A stretch of DNA of 64,000 nt from Rhizomicrobium sp. (lineage in GTDB: Bacteria; Pseudomonadota; Alphaproteobacteria; Micropepsales; Micropepsaceae). This document shows, piece after piece, positions 8,214 to 16,695 of the stretch (the first letter of the stretch is position 1; every line of letters begins with the position of its first letter). The DNA is taken from positions 1,291,241 to 1,355,240 of the forward strand of contig JBBCHM010000002.1 of the NCBI GenBank assembly GCA_037200045.1. Reading direction: 5' to 3'. The position numbers and the translations under genes were made by a program. Under the pieces are notes generated by a model. It was not told the DNA's origin and did no database searches. It saw only the letters and a program-made list of their open reading frames with translations.

Positions 8214-10460
8214 CTAGTAGAGCGAGGACGAAAAGTTGAGGAAAACGCTGCGGCCCGCAACGGTCCAGTACAGCGGCACATCGGTTCCCGACTGCGTGCC
8301 GGCATAATCCACGATCTGCCGGTTATCGAGCAGGTTGCTGATCTTGACGCTGACGACCAGGTCGGCGGTGTTCTCGATCAGCGGATCGAAGCGATAGCCG
8401 GCCGCGAGGTCGACCGTGGCGGACGAGCCGAGCCGCACGTCATCCACGGCGATCAGCTTCTGCGTGACCGGATCGAGCGAATTGCCGTCGTCGCCATAGC
8501 GCGGCCCGATCAGCTTGCCGATCAGCGAGCCGTAGAAGCCGGTGCCCCGGTCGTAGAGCACGCCGAGCGCAGCCGTATAGGCCGGGCTTTCGGCGATCGT
8601 CACCGAGGTGCCCTTGTACACCGCGCTGTTCAGCGAGTAGTTGCCGTAGAACGACACGCCGTCGCCGAGCGCGTACTGGCCTTCGAACTCCAGGCCCTGA
8701 TAGACCGCGCCGCCGCCATTGACGAAGGTCGTGTCGGTGCCGCCGGGGATCTGAATCTGGGCGAAGTAGTTGCTGAAGTCGATGTAGTACGCATCGGCGC
8801 TGACCGTGAAGTTGTCGCGCTTGAGCGTGCTGCCGACCTGGTAGTTCCAGGTCGTCTCCGGCCGGATCGAGTGCGGCGCGGTCACCTGGAAGACATCGAC
8901 CGGCGGGGCGAGGAAGCCGCGCGCGACCTGGGCATAGGCGTTCCAGTTCTCGTCGATCGTGTAGCGGGCCGAGACCGAGGGCTGCAGCGAATCGTATTCC
9001 TCCGAATAGTCGATCGGCGCGACCGTGCCCTTGTTGATCGGGCCGTTCACGTCGCGCTGGAAGATCGAGAACTTCACGCCCGGCGTCACCAGCAACTCGG
9101 GCAGCACCTGCCAGTCGAGCTCGGCGAAGGGCTGAATCGTGCTCGACACGGTGTGGTAGTTATAGCTGTAGGGCGTGCCGTTCTTGCCCGGCGCCGGCGT
9201 GCCGCCGGTCGACAGGTCGATGGTCTCGGACCAGCGGTTGTCGTGCTGGTCGTCGTACCAGACGCCGGCCTGGACGGTGCCGAAATCGCCGTCGTAGGAG
9301 ACCCGGAAGACGTTGCCGAAGGCGCGGAACCGCGCATTGGTCGCCTTGCCGGGAATGTCGGTCGTCTTCCGGCCCTGCCGCGAGGCATAGCCGGCCGCGT
9401 TGTAGACGTCGGGATAGATCGTGAGCGTGTTCAGCGACGGGTCGGTGATCGTCGAGTCCTTGCTCTCGGTGTAGACGTGCGCGAAATAGTCCGTGTACAC
9501 CTTATCTTCGACGCGCAGGCCCCCGATGAGGGTCTTGAGGTCGCCATAGGCGAAGTCGGAATAGTAGTCGCTCGGATTGTAGCGGTAATAGGCCTGCGTC
9601 GCGGGGTCGTTGTTCAGCCCGAAATCGCGGCCGTATTTCGCCATGTTGGCCAGCGTCGCGCCCTGGGTCGTGTACTGGAATTCGTGGTTGTAGCTGCCCA
9701 GCAGCGTCAGCGTGGTGTCGGCGTCGAACTGGTGCTCGAACTTGACCAGCACGTTGTCGCGATGCTCCGCCGAATAGGTCAGATAGCCGTCGGTGTTCTC
9801 GTGCTGGTAATCGACGAAGCCGCTGCCGAAGCCGGTGTCGCCGGTGTTCAGCTCCAGGCCGCCCGAGATCGTGTTGAAGCTGCCATAGGTGAAGTAGGGA
9901 TTGAGCGAGGCGGTGTCGGGCGCGCTCTTGGTGACGAAGCCCATCGTGCCGCCGAACGTCGCCTTGCCGATGGTGGAGGCGGTGCCGGGGCCGCGGTCGA
10001 TCTCGGCGGTGGCGAGGTCGTGGGCGATGAACAAAGCCGAGCTGGTGTGGTGCAGGTCGGTCGAATCGCCGAACGGGATGCCGTCGAAGGTGACGTTGTA
10101 CTGGCCGTCCTGGAAGCCGCGCAGGCTGAGCGTCTCGGACTTGCCGAGGCCCGGGCCGTTCGGGCTCGCGTCGAACACGCTGGGCTCGAACTTGACGACG
10201 TCGTCATAGCTGCCGAGCGGGATGATGTTGTCGCGGATGAAGCCTTCCTGCACGATCGACGTCGGCTGCAGCACGTCCACCGGCGGCGCCGACGGCGCGA
10301 TGTAGATCGCCTGGCCGATGACCGTGACGGTTTCGATTTGCGCGTCCGGCGACGCGGCATTGTCGGCGGCCCGGACCCCGGCCGGGATCAGCAGCGCCGC
10401 CGCGCACAGAAGCGCGGACCGGCGCGCGGAAAGACCGTGACATTTTACCCTTGAAAACAT
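8214..10460 (-). CDS. TonB-dependent outer-membrane receptor
   Basis: About 748 residues: signal peptide ending AGVRA, a TonB-box-like ETVTVIG, a plug with LSLRGFQDGQYNVTFDGIPFGD, then a 22-strand-type barrel ending in an aromatic residue (FLNFSSSLY). It would import a ligand across the outer membrane using TonB energy. The start is the ATG preceded by GGGGAAC on the minus strand; an upstream start would precede a sequence without signal character. The phosphatase gene follows after 13 bases, pointing to a phosphorylated or phosphate-ester ligand. Ligand specificity cannot be read from the sequence. Confidence 0.92.
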   Translation of the reverse strand: MFSRVKCHGLSARRSALLCAAALLIPAGVRAADNAASPDAQIETVTVIGQAIYIAPSAPPVDVLQPTSIVQEGFIRDNIIPLGSYDDVVKFEPSVFDASPNGPGLGKSETLSLRGFQDGQYNVTFDGIPFGDSTDLHHTSSALFIAHDLATAEIDRGPGTASTIGKATFGGTMGFVTKSAPDTASLNPYFTYGSFNTISGGLELNTGDTGFGSGFVDYQHENTDGYLTYSAEHRDNVLVKFEHQFDADTTLTLLGSYNHEFQYTTQGATLANMAKYGRDFGLNNDPATQAYYRYNPSDYYSDFAYGDLKTLIGGLRVEDKVYTDYFAHVYTESKDSTITDPSLNTLTIYPDVYNAAGYASRQGRKTTDIPGKATNARFRAFGNVFRVSYDGDFGTVQAGVWYDDQHDNRWSETIDLSTGGTPAPGKNGTPYSYNYHTVSSTIQPFAELDWQVLPELLVTPGVKFSIFQRDVNGPINKGTVAPIDYSEEYDSLQPSVSARYTIDENWNAYAQVARGFLAPPVDVFQVTAPHSIRPETTWNYQVGSTLKRDNFTVSADAYYIDFSNYFAQIQIPGGTDTTFVNGGGAVYQGLEFEGQYALGDGVSFYGNYSLNSAVYKGTSVTIAESPAYTAALGVLYDRGTGFYGSLIGKLIGPRYGDDGNSLDPVTQKLIAVDDVRLGSSATVDLAAGYRFDPLIENTADLVVSVKISNLLDNRQIVDYAGTQSGTDVPLYWTVAGRSVFLNFSSSLY

Positions 10461-10526
10461 TGAGTTCCCCAACCTTCGAGAGGCCGGAGATGTCGGGGCG
10501 CAGCGTAACAAACGCTGTAAGGGCAT

Positions 10527-10544
10527 GTGACGAATTCGTGAAAA
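10527..10544 (-). promoter_or_regulatory. Candidate Pho box upstream of the receptor-phosphatase pair
   Basis: On the minus strand TTTTCAC-GAAT-TCGTCAC forms two 7-base half-sites with a 4-base spacer, the geometry of PhoB boxes; the second half-site resembles CTGTCAC. It lies about 67 bases before the receptor ATG. The first half-site is weak, so this is a suggestion only. Confidence 0.35.
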
Positions 10545-10628
10545 GTCACGGGGAAAAGATCATGTCGCAGCCCTGTGTGTCGCAATCTGTCGCCGCGAGC
10601 GTCGTCGCTGAAAACTGGCGAAACACGT

Positions 10629-11573
10629 TCAGCGCGAATGCAGGATCCGCCGCGCGTCTTCCGTGTCCTTGGCGATCTGCAGCTTGAGCGCGCCCAGCCC
10701 GTCGAGCTTGGCTTCGGGGCGCAGATAGGCGACGAACTCCACCGCCAGATGCTTGCCGTAGAGGTCGCCGGAGAAATCGAACAGATAGGTCTCCAGCATC
10801 GGGACCTTGGTCTCGAACATCGGGCGGATGCCGAAATTGGCGACGCCGTCATGCTCGGACACCACCGCGTCGTCCTCGAACAGCTTCACGCGCACCGCAT
10901 AGATGCCGTAGGCGGGCTGCAGGCAGTCGACCAGCCGCATGTTCGCGGTCGGAAAGCCGATGGTGCGGCCGCGCTTGTCGCCGTGCTCGACGCGGCCCTC
11001 CACCGCCCAGGGATGGCCGAGCAGGCGCGCGGCGATATCGGGCTTGCCGGCCTTCAGCGCGTCGCGGATATCGGTCGAGGAGATCTTGTCGCTGCCATGC
11101 GCCAGCACCGGATCGAACAGCGTGACGCCGAAGCCTTCCATCTCGCCCATATAGGAGAGCATCGTGGTGTTGCCCGCCCTGCCCTTGCCGAACTGGAAAT
11201 CACGGCCGACGACGACGGCGCCGACGGCGAGGCCGTCGACCAGCACGTCCATCACGAAATCGGGCGCGGCCTTGGCCGCCATCTCGGCATCGAAGGCGAG
11301 CGCGTAGAGCGCGTCGGCGCCGAGCCCTGCGATCAGCCGCGCCTTGGCGCGGAACGGCGTCAGGCGGAAGGATTGCGGCGAGGGGCGGAAGAATTCCTGC
11401 GGATGCGGCTCGAAGGCCAGCACGCCGAGGGGCGCGTGACGTTCCTCCGCCATGCGGCGCGCCTCGCCAATCAGCGCCTGGTGGCCGAGATGCACGCCGT
11501 CGAAATTGCCGACCGCCACCACCGCGCCCTTATAGGCATCGGTCACGTCGCTGGTGTGGCGGAAGATCTTCAT
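10629..11573 (-). CDS. ribF: Bifunctional riboflavin kinase / FAD synthetase
   Basis: A 314-residue cytoplasmic enzyme that phosphorylates riboflavin to FMN and adenylates FMN to FAD. The N-terminal nucleotidyltransferase half has VAVGNFDGVHLGHQALI and the ISSTDIRDALK motif. The C-terminal kinase half has GRTIGFPTANM and ends near EAKLDGLGALKLQIAKD. I take the ATG at MKIFRHTSD, because upstream codons run through a CGCGGAG repeat and are not protein-like. In related genomes ribF often sits beside ileS; here the TonB receptor, phosphatase and GxxExxY genes separate them. Identity is certain. Confidence 0.96.
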   Translation of the reverse strand: MKIFRHTSDVTDAYKGAVVAVGNFDGVHLGHQALIGEARRMAEERHAPLGVLAFEPHPQEFFRPSPQSFRLTPFRAKARLIAGLGADALYALAFDAEMAAKAAPDFVMDVLVDGLAVGAVVVGRDFQFGKGRAGNTTMLSYMGEMEGFGVTLFDPVLAHGSDKISSTDIRDALKAGKPDIAARLLGHPWAVEGRVEHGDKRGRTIGFPTANMRLVDCLQPAYGIYAVRVKLFEDDAVVSEHDGVANFGIRPMFETKVPMLETYLFDFSGDLYGKHLAVEFVAYLRPEAKLDGLGALKLQIAKDTEDARRILHSR

Positions 11574-11590
11574 CGCGCCCGCGAACCTGG

Positions 11591-11670
11591 CGATTCTATC
11601 GCACGCGGAGACGCGCAGACGCGGAGAATTCCAACCTGGCTCCGCGATCTCCGCGGCTCCGCGTGAATCG
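11591..11670. repeat. Inverted CGCGGAG-type repeat, gene-less copy
   Basis: CGATTC..CACGCGGAG at the left is mirrored by CTCCGCGTGAATCG at the right. The arms contain two to three GCGGAG units each. The unit matches the repeats bracketing the GxxExxY gene, so this looks like a copy of the same family without its gene. It lies between ribF and the MaoC gene. Confidence 0.7.
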
Positions 11671-11715
11671 ATTGCGCGCTGGCGCGCGCGATGCCGGCGG
11701 CGGAGCGAGGCACGC

Positions 11716-12138
11716 TCACCCCTTCGGGCGCGGCGGCGCCATGACCAGCGCCTCGCCATCAACCACGGTGATGTCGCCGACCTTGCAGACGCAGTCGAAC
11801 ACCACGCGGCGCTTCTCCGGCACGACCTCGCGCACCGTGCAGGTCGCCGTCACCGTGTCGCCGATGCGCACCGGCGCCTTGAAGCGGGTGGTCAGCGACA
11901 TGAAGATCGTGCCGGGGCCGGGCATCTTCATGCCCAGCACGGTGGAGATATAGCTCGCCGACAGCACGCCATGGGCGATGCGGCCCTTGAAGATCGTGGT
12001 CCTGGCGAAGTCCTCGTCGAAATGGACGGGGTTGGTGTCGCCGGAAATCTCGCCGAATTTCTGGAGGTCGGATTCGGTGACGGTCTTGGTGAAGCTCTCC
12101 GACATGCCGGGCTTCAGGTCTTCGATGTAATAGGGCAT
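11716..12138 (-). CDS. MaoC-family (R)-specific enoyl-CoA hydratase-like protein
   Basis: A 140-residue hot-dog protein with the hydratase-2 motif: SGDTNPVHFDEDFA supplies the catalytic Asp-His pair, followed by FKGRIAHGVLSASYIS. Length matches PhaJ-type single-domain hydratases that hydrate trans-2-enoyl-CoA to (R)-3-hydroxyacyl-CoA, feeding PHA or lipid metabolism in the cytoplasm. A GAGAGGCG ribosome site precedes the ATG. It lies between ribF and a HAD hydrolase gene, all on the minus strand. Some MaoC proteins of this neighbourhood have no proven substrate, so the exact role is inferred from the motif only. Confidence 0.88.
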   Translation of the reverse strand: MPYYIEDLKPGMSESFTKTVTESDLQKFGEISGDTNPVHFDEDFARTTIFKGRIAHGVLSASYISTVLGMKMPGPGTIFMSLTTRFKAPVRIGDTVTATCTVREVVPEKRRVVFDCVCKVGDITVVDGEALVMAPPRPKG

Positions 12139-12181
12139 GGGCGCCTCTCGATACGGGCAGAAGTTCTATCGGTTCGCGCCG

Positions 12182-13018
12182 CTACCAGACAAGCGCCCGC
12201 ATCGCCGCGACGGCGTGGACGCCGGCGCCGGCGAACAATTCCGCCATGTGCGGCGCGGTGAATTCCTTGACGTCCTCGCCGTGGATGCCGTCGGCGATGA
12301 ACACCGCGTCGATGCCGGCGGCGTTGGCGCCCCTGATGTCGGTGGCGAGGCCGTCGCCGATGGCGAGAAAGCGCCGCGCGCCGCCGGACGCGGCGCGGAC
12401 GTGATCGTAGATCGGCCGGTGCGGCTTGCCGTAGTAGACGACCTTGCCGCCGAGCGCCTCATAAGCCTTCGCCAGCGCCCCGGCGCAGTGCACCAGCTTG
12501 CCGCCGCGCTGCACGACGAGATCGGGATTGGCGCAGATCATCGGCAGGTTCCGCGCCTTCATCCGGGCGAGCAGGCCGGCATAGTCGCCGGGGCCCTCGG
12601 TCTCGTCTTCGTAGAGGCCGGTGCAGACCACGAGGTCGGCGCGGGCGAGGTCGGTGCGTTCCAGGTCGAGGCCGGCGAACAGGCCGAGGTCGCGCTCCGG
12701 GCCCAGATGCAGGATCGCGGCGCCGCGCCGGTGCGCCAGTTCCTCGCGCGTGGCGCCGCCGGAGGTCACGATGGTGTCGTAGCAGTCCAGCGGCACGCCG
12801 AGGCGTTCGAACTGGATTTCGAGATCGGAGGGCGGGCGCGGCGCGTTGGACAGCAGGACGACGCGGCCGCAGGTGTCGCGGAAGGTCTTGAGCGCGGCGC
12901 AGGCCGGCGCGAAGGCCGTCACGCCGTTGTGCAGCACGCCCCAGACGTCGCAGACCAGCGCGTCGTAACCGGGCGCGATGTCGGCGAGATGGGTGAGAAG
13001 TTTCGGTGCGTCGGCCAT
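12182..13018 (-). CDS. HAD-type hydrolase, TIGR01459 family
   Basis: A 278-residue haloacid-dehalogenase-superfamily phosphatase with motif I DALVCDVWGVLHNG (nucleophile Asp and DxWG variant), motif II VLLSNAPRPP, the Lys of motif III in VVYYGKPHRPIYD, and motif IV FLAIGDGLATDIRGA. The order and length match the TIGR01459 group, whose members lie beside ribF in alphaproteobacteria. Proximity to ribF has made riboflavin-pathway dephosphorylation an attractive idea, but the substrate is not established. The gap to the MaoC gene is short, so it is probably co-transcribed with it and ribF. Confidence 0.85.
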   Translation of the reverse strand: MADAPKLLTHLADIAPGYDALVCDVWGVLHNGVTAFAPACAALKTFRDTCGRVVLLSNAPRPPSDLEIQFERLGVPLDCYDTIVTSGGATREELAHRRGAAILHLGPERDLGLFAGLDLERTDLARADLVVCTGLYEDETEGPGDYAGLLARMKARNLPMICANPDLVVQRGGKLVHCAGALAKAYEALGGKVVYYGKPHRPIYDHVRAASGGARRFLAIGDGLATDIRGANAAGIDAVFIADGIHGEDVKEFTAPHMAELFAGAGVHAVAAMRALVW

Positions 13019-13062
13019 GGCGTAGCGGTCGCATGACGACGGCGGAGGGTCAATATGGCGCG

Positions 13063-14298
13063 CTATCCCGCCTTGCGCAGCGGTATGACGGCCGCGTCCT
13101 TTTCGACCGCCTTGAGCGTCTCCTCGCGCACCGCGCGCGGCTCGCCGAAGAGATAGCCCTGCGCGTAGTCGACGCCGTAGTCGAGCAGCTGCACGACGGT
13201 CTTCTCGTCCTCGACGCGTTCGGCGATCAGGTTGAGGCCGTTGCGTTCGAGCAGCTTCTTGAGATCCTCCGCCGTGACGGCGGCGCCGGCGCCGCTCATG
13301 CCGTAGGCCAGCGTGTGGGCGCGCACCTTGAGATGGCGGAAGCCGGTCTTCTTGAGCTTGACGAAATCGAGCGCCAGCGAGGTGACGTGATCCATCGACA
13401 GCGTGAAACCGAGGCTCGACAGATAGGCGAGGTTCGCCTCGCCGGCGCCGCCGGCCTTGGCGACGGCGTCCTGCGAGAACTCGAACACGATGTGGCCGGC
13501 GAGGTCGCGGTTGTGGTGCATGTATTCGAGGAATTGCGGGAAGAATTCGGTGTCGGTCAGCGTGTCGCCGGAGATGTTGCAGAACACCCCGACATCGCGG
13601 TTCTTCTGCGTCAGGCGGCGCACGATCTGCACGCAGCGGAACAGCAGCAGGTTGTCGACCACCGACATCAGGCCGGCGGGCGCGGCGACCTTGATGTACT
13701 GCTCCGGCATGATGACCTTGCCGTCTTCCGAGCGCAGCCGCGACAGCGCCTCGTAATAGCGCAGCTTGCGCTGCGGCAGGCTGACGATGGGCTGGAGATA
13801 AAGGTCGACGCGGTTCTGTTCGAGCGAGGCGCGGATGGTCTCCAGCATCGCGGAATCGCCGAGCGCGTTGACATAGGCGGCGGCGGTGCCCTGGCGCGGC
13901 GCCGGTTCGCGCGCCTCTACCGGCTCCAGCTTGGCGCGGCCGGAGACCTTGCTGGCGAATTCGCGCATCAGGGTTTCGAGCACCTGGAGCTCGGCGACGA
14001 TCTTCTTGTTCTGGGCGCTGGTCTTGGCCTCGATCGTCCGGGACATGTCGTCCATCTTGGCGCGGGTGTCGTTCAGCGCCTGTTCGAACTGGAAGCTGAC
14101 GCGCTTGAGGCCGGCGATCTCGCGGTCGGCGATACGCTTGTCGCGGCGGCGGCGGAAGGCGGCGTGGATCTGGGTGCAGCCGAGCGCGAGCACGACGCCG
14201 GTCAGAAGGCCGAGCGGAATGCCGGCGACCATGAACATCGCGGTGGCGACGGTGGCGCAGGCCAGAAGATAGGTCGCGACGATCAGGGCACGCGTCAT
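13063..14298 (-). CDS. TipF-like membrane protein with degenerate EAL domain
   Basis: Layout: two N-terminal membrane segments (residues about 3-40), a coiled coil (about 45-105) and a C-terminal EAL domain (about 165-405). EAL is kept in YYEALSRL, an Asn in FCNIS, and the terminal AQGYLFGEP, but the canonical DDFGTG loop reads MDHVTS, losing the first metal-binding Asp. This architecture matches Caulobacter TipF, a c-di-GMP receptor needed for flagellar assembly, rather than an active phosphodiesterase. I use the ATG at MTRALIVA; an earlier ATG at 14361 adds 21 non-conserved residues. No flagellar gene is visible nearby. The TipF role is inferred from architecture. Confidence 0.75.
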   Translation of the reverse strand: MTRALIVATYLLACATVATAMFMVAGIPLGLLTGVVLALGCTQIHAAFRRRRDKRIADREIAGLKRVSFQFEQALNDTRAKMDDMSRTIEAKTSAQNKKIVAELQVLETLMREFASKVSGRAKLEPVEAREPAPRQGTAAAYVNALGDSAMLETIRASLEQNRVDLYLQPIVSLPQRKLRYYEALSRLRSEDGKVIMPEQYIKVAAPAGLMSVVDNLLLFRCVQIVRRLTQKNRDVGVFCNISGDTLTDTEFFPQFLEYMHHNRDLAGHIVFEFSQDAVAKAGGAGEANLAYLSSLGFTLSMDHVTSLALDFVKLKKTGFRHLKVRAHTLAYGMSGAGAAVTAEDLKKLLERNGLNLIAERVEDEKTVVQLLDYGVDYAQGYLFGEPRAVREETLKAVEKDAAVIPLRKAG

Positions 14299-14468
14299 GA
14301 ACGGGCTCTCGGCTTCACTGGGCAATATTTGCAGGCCGCGCGTTTCGAAAGGATTAACCATGGAACGGGCGCGGATGGCGGGGCGCGGACGTTAAAGAGA
14401 GGTTAAGCGTCTGGCATAGCGCGCGCCGGAAGCGTTACTATTCGAGTGGCTTCGAACCGGAGGACAAT

Positions 14469-14951
14469 ATGACCACGGCCTATGATTTTTCGTTCAAGTC
14501 GATCGACGGCGGCGCGCTGCCGATGGCGGGCTTCAAGGGCAAGGCGGTCCTGGTGGTCAATGTCGCGAGCCAGTGCGGGCTGACGCCGCAATATGCCGGG
14601 CTCGAAGCCTTGTGGAAGGCGAAGAAGGACAAGGGGCTCGTCGTGCTCGGCGTGCCGGCCAACAATTTCGGCAGCCAGGAACCCGGCACCGAGGACCAGA
14701 TCAAGACCTTCTGCGAGACGAAGTTCGGCGTCGATTTTCCGATGACCGCCAAGGAAGACGTGATCGGCCCGGGCGCACATCCCTTGTACAAATGGCTCGC
14801 CGGCGAGCTGGGCGAGGACGCGGCGCCCAAGTGGAACTTCCACAAATACCTGATCGCCAAGGACGGCGGCATCGCCGGCGTGTTCGGCTCGCGCACCACG
14901 CCGGACGACGCGGAGATGAACAAGGCGATCGACGAAGCGCTCGCGAAGTAG
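14469..14951 (+). CDS. Thiol-type glutathione peroxidase
   Basis: A 160-residue peroxidase that reduces hydroperoxides with glutathione or thioredoxin. Catalytic Cys in NVASQCGLTPQ, Gln in NNFGSQEPG, and Trp-Asn in PKWNFHKYLI make up the GPx tetrad, with Cys instead of selenocysteine as is usual in bacteria. No signal peptide, so it acts in the cytoplasm. GGAGGA precedes the ATG at good spacing. It is divergent from the TipF-like gene with about 170 bases between them, and a palindromic repeat ending in a T-run follows the stop and may terminate transcription. Confidence 0.95.
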   Translation: MTTAYDFSFKSIDGGALPMAGFKGKAVLVVNVASQCGLTPQYAGLEALWKAKKDKGLVVLGVPANNFGSQEPGTEDQIKTFCETKFGVDFPMTAKEDVIGPGAHPLYKWLAGELGEDAAPKWNFHKYLIAKDGGIAGVFGSRTTPDDAEMNKAIDEALAK

Positions 14952-14974
14952 GGTGCATGGGTGCCCCTCTCCCC

Positions 14975-15064
14975 GGTGTCATCCGCCGCGAATGCGGCGG
15001 ACCCAGGTGATGCGAGGATGTGCAGTCGTCAACTGGGTGCCCCGCATTCGCGGGGCATGACACC
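14975..15064. repeat. Mirror-hairpin palindromic element (GTCAT..ATGAC family)
   Basis: Left arm GGTGTCATCCGCCGCGAATG and right arm CATTCGCGGGGCATGACACC are near-perfect inverted repeats, each containing its own small hairpin (CCGC-GAAT-GCGG type). A run of five T follows at 15065, so it may double as the terminator of the glutathione peroxidase gene. Confidence 0.8.
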
Positions 15065-15113
15065 TTTTTGTGAAAACGAACGGCGGCACGCTGGGCCGGC
15101 TAAAGCTGCGCGG

Positions 15114-15836
15114 CTACATCGGCGGCTTGACGCCGTTCTTTTCCAGGACCAGCGAGCCGATCACGATCTTGCCGTCCGCCAGCGTCGCGGCGCCGGCGAA
15201 CACCGCGAGGCCGGGCTTGGGATCGGTCGGCTGGGCCGGAACGATGGCGACGATCTGGGTCTGCGGCGTGACCGCGACCGAGGCGACGCCGGTGCAGCCG
15301 CCGGCCGCCGGCGCGTGGCCGACGCATTTGCCGTCCACGATCCCGGCGCCGCGATAGGTCACCTTCAGCGTCTGGCCGCCGGACATCGTGACCGTGCCGT
15401 TGGTCATGCTGCCCGCCGTCACCGGCGCGGTCTGCACCACCGCGACGGTGCCGTTGGTCATGCTGCCGGCGGTGGCCCTGGCGCCGCCCGGGTGATGATC
15501 CCAGGGATAGGACCCCTCGCCGACATGGATCGGCAGGATGTGGATCTCTTCCGCCTTCAGCGTGTCGCCCGGCCCGGGCACCGAGGTGATGCCGACGAAA
15601 TCGGTCGCCTTGATCTGGTCGAAGCGTCGGGGTTCCACCGCCGAGAAGAACGTGCCGGGCCCGACGGCGCCGGTCACCGAGGTGCCGTCGGCCTTGGTGA
15701 TGGTGACGGACTTGCCGTCGAAGCTCGCGATGACGCCGCGCACCAAAAGCGGCACGGGCGGCGCGGCGTCGGCGGCCAGCGCCGGAGCGGCGAGGAGCGC
15801 GAATGCCGTGGACATCATCAGTGTACGGAATTTCAT
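15114..15836 (-). CDS. Exported protein with DUF5666-like beta modules
   Basis: A 240-residue secreted protein: signal peptide (LMMSTAFALLAAPALAADA), then a small beta module around VRGVIASFDGKSVTITKADG that resembles DUF5666/OB-like domains, and a second part with IVIGSLVLEKNG at the C-terminus. The centre carries two copies of AGSMTNGTV about 19 residues apart, and a PWDHHPGG motif. Similar proteins occur widely in Rhizobiales without an assigned function and are sometimes mislabelled as metal transporter parts. No partner gene is evident. Function unknown; a periplasmic binding or structural role is only a guess. Confidence 0.7.
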   Translation of the reverse strand: MKFRTLMMSTAFALLAAPALAADAAPPVPLLVRGVIASFDGKSVTITKADGTSVTGAVGPGTFFSAVEPRRFDQIKATDFVGITSVPGPGDTLKAEEIHILPIHVGEGSYPWDHHPGGARATAGSMTNGTVAVVQTAPVTAGSMTNGTVTMSGGQTLKVTYRGAGIVDGKCVGHAPAAGGCTGVASVAVTPQTQIVAIVPAQPTDPKPGLAVFAGAATLADGKIVIGSLVLEKNGVKPPM

Positions 15837-15926
15837 GGCGTTTCCCCGACATTGTGCGATCTGGTTGGCGGCAGTGCATACGAGAACGGCGGCAAGAGCA
15901 AGCGCGACACGGCAAGTTTACCTTGC

Positions 15927-16574
15927 CTATCCGGGCGCCGGGCGGATGAGGATCTCGATGCGGCGGTTGCGCGGCTCGGCCTTCCCGTCGCCGGTCATGA
16001 CCCGCAGATGGGCTTCGCCGAAGCCCTGGGCGGCGAGGCGGCCCGCCGGCACGCCTTCATGGGCCAGCGCGTCGGCGATGGCGCGGGCGCGCCTTTGCGA
16101 CACCGCCATATTCCGCTCCGGCGTGCCGGCCGTGTCGGTATAGCCGTTCACCGCGATCGCGGTATGGCCATAGCCGCGCAGGATCGCGGCCAGGGGCTCC
16201 AGCACGTCGTCGCCGGCGACGCCGCCGTCCGGCGCGAACAGCAGGCTGTTCTCGATGACGATGGCGATCTCGTCGCCGCGCCGCGCCGTGACGAGGCCGC
16301 GGGCATGAACGTGGCGGCGCAGATCGGTCTCCAGCGCGTCCATATAGGGCTCGATCCGCGCCACGGTGAGCGGGCCGGCGAGCGCCTGCGGGATCGGCGC
16401 GGCGGCCACCACGCCCGGCACGGCGCCATGGGCCGGTGGCTTCGCGATGGGCGGACGCGGCGTCTCGCGCGCGGTGCGGTCGACCGGCGGCGGCTCGTAG
16501 ATCGGCCTCGGCCCGCCGCCGCAGGCCGCGAGGCCCAGCGCCAGAAACACGACCGAGAACCTGAACCTGGACAT
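15927..16574 (-). CDS. OmpA/Pal-family peptidoglycan-binding lipoprotein
   Basis: A 215-residue lipoprotein: lipobox LGLAACGGG, a Pro-rich linker (YEPPPVDRTARETPRPP), then a C-terminal OmpA domain with AVNGYTDTAGTPERNMAVSQRRARAIADAL and GFGEAHLR...PRNRRIEI, including the Asp and Arg that hold diaminopimelate. It would tether the outer membrane to peptidoglycan. The ATG chosen begins the lipoprotein signal (MSRFRFSVVF); longer upstream reading is not signal-like. It is divergent from the SDR gene. Confidence 0.88.
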   Translation of the reverse strand: MSRFRFSVVFLALGLAACGGGPRPIYEPPPVDRTARETPRPPIAKPPAHGAVPGVVAAAPIPQALAGPLTVARIEPYMDALETDLRRHVHARGLVTARRGDEIAIVIENSLLFAPDGGVAGDDVLEPLAAILRGYGHTAIAVNGYTDTAGTPERNMAVSQRRARAIADALAHEGVPAGRLAAQGFGEAHLRVMTGDGKAEPRNRRIEILIRPAPG

Positions 16575-16695
16575 GCGCGCATTTTCCGTTTTTGCCGCGC
16601 CGATCTCGCGCGGCGATGGTGGCGGATGTTTGGCCGCGGGCCCGCCCGCTGGTAAAGAGAACGCCTCGCTATCCATAACGCACGGGGACGGAAAA

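Noticed and set aside
8193..10454. Long open frame on the plus strand opposite the TonB receptor
   Set aside because: Its translation is Arg/Ala/Asp-rich low-complexity sequence without motifs, typical of an antisense frame in GC-rich DNA; the minus-strand receptor is unambiguous.
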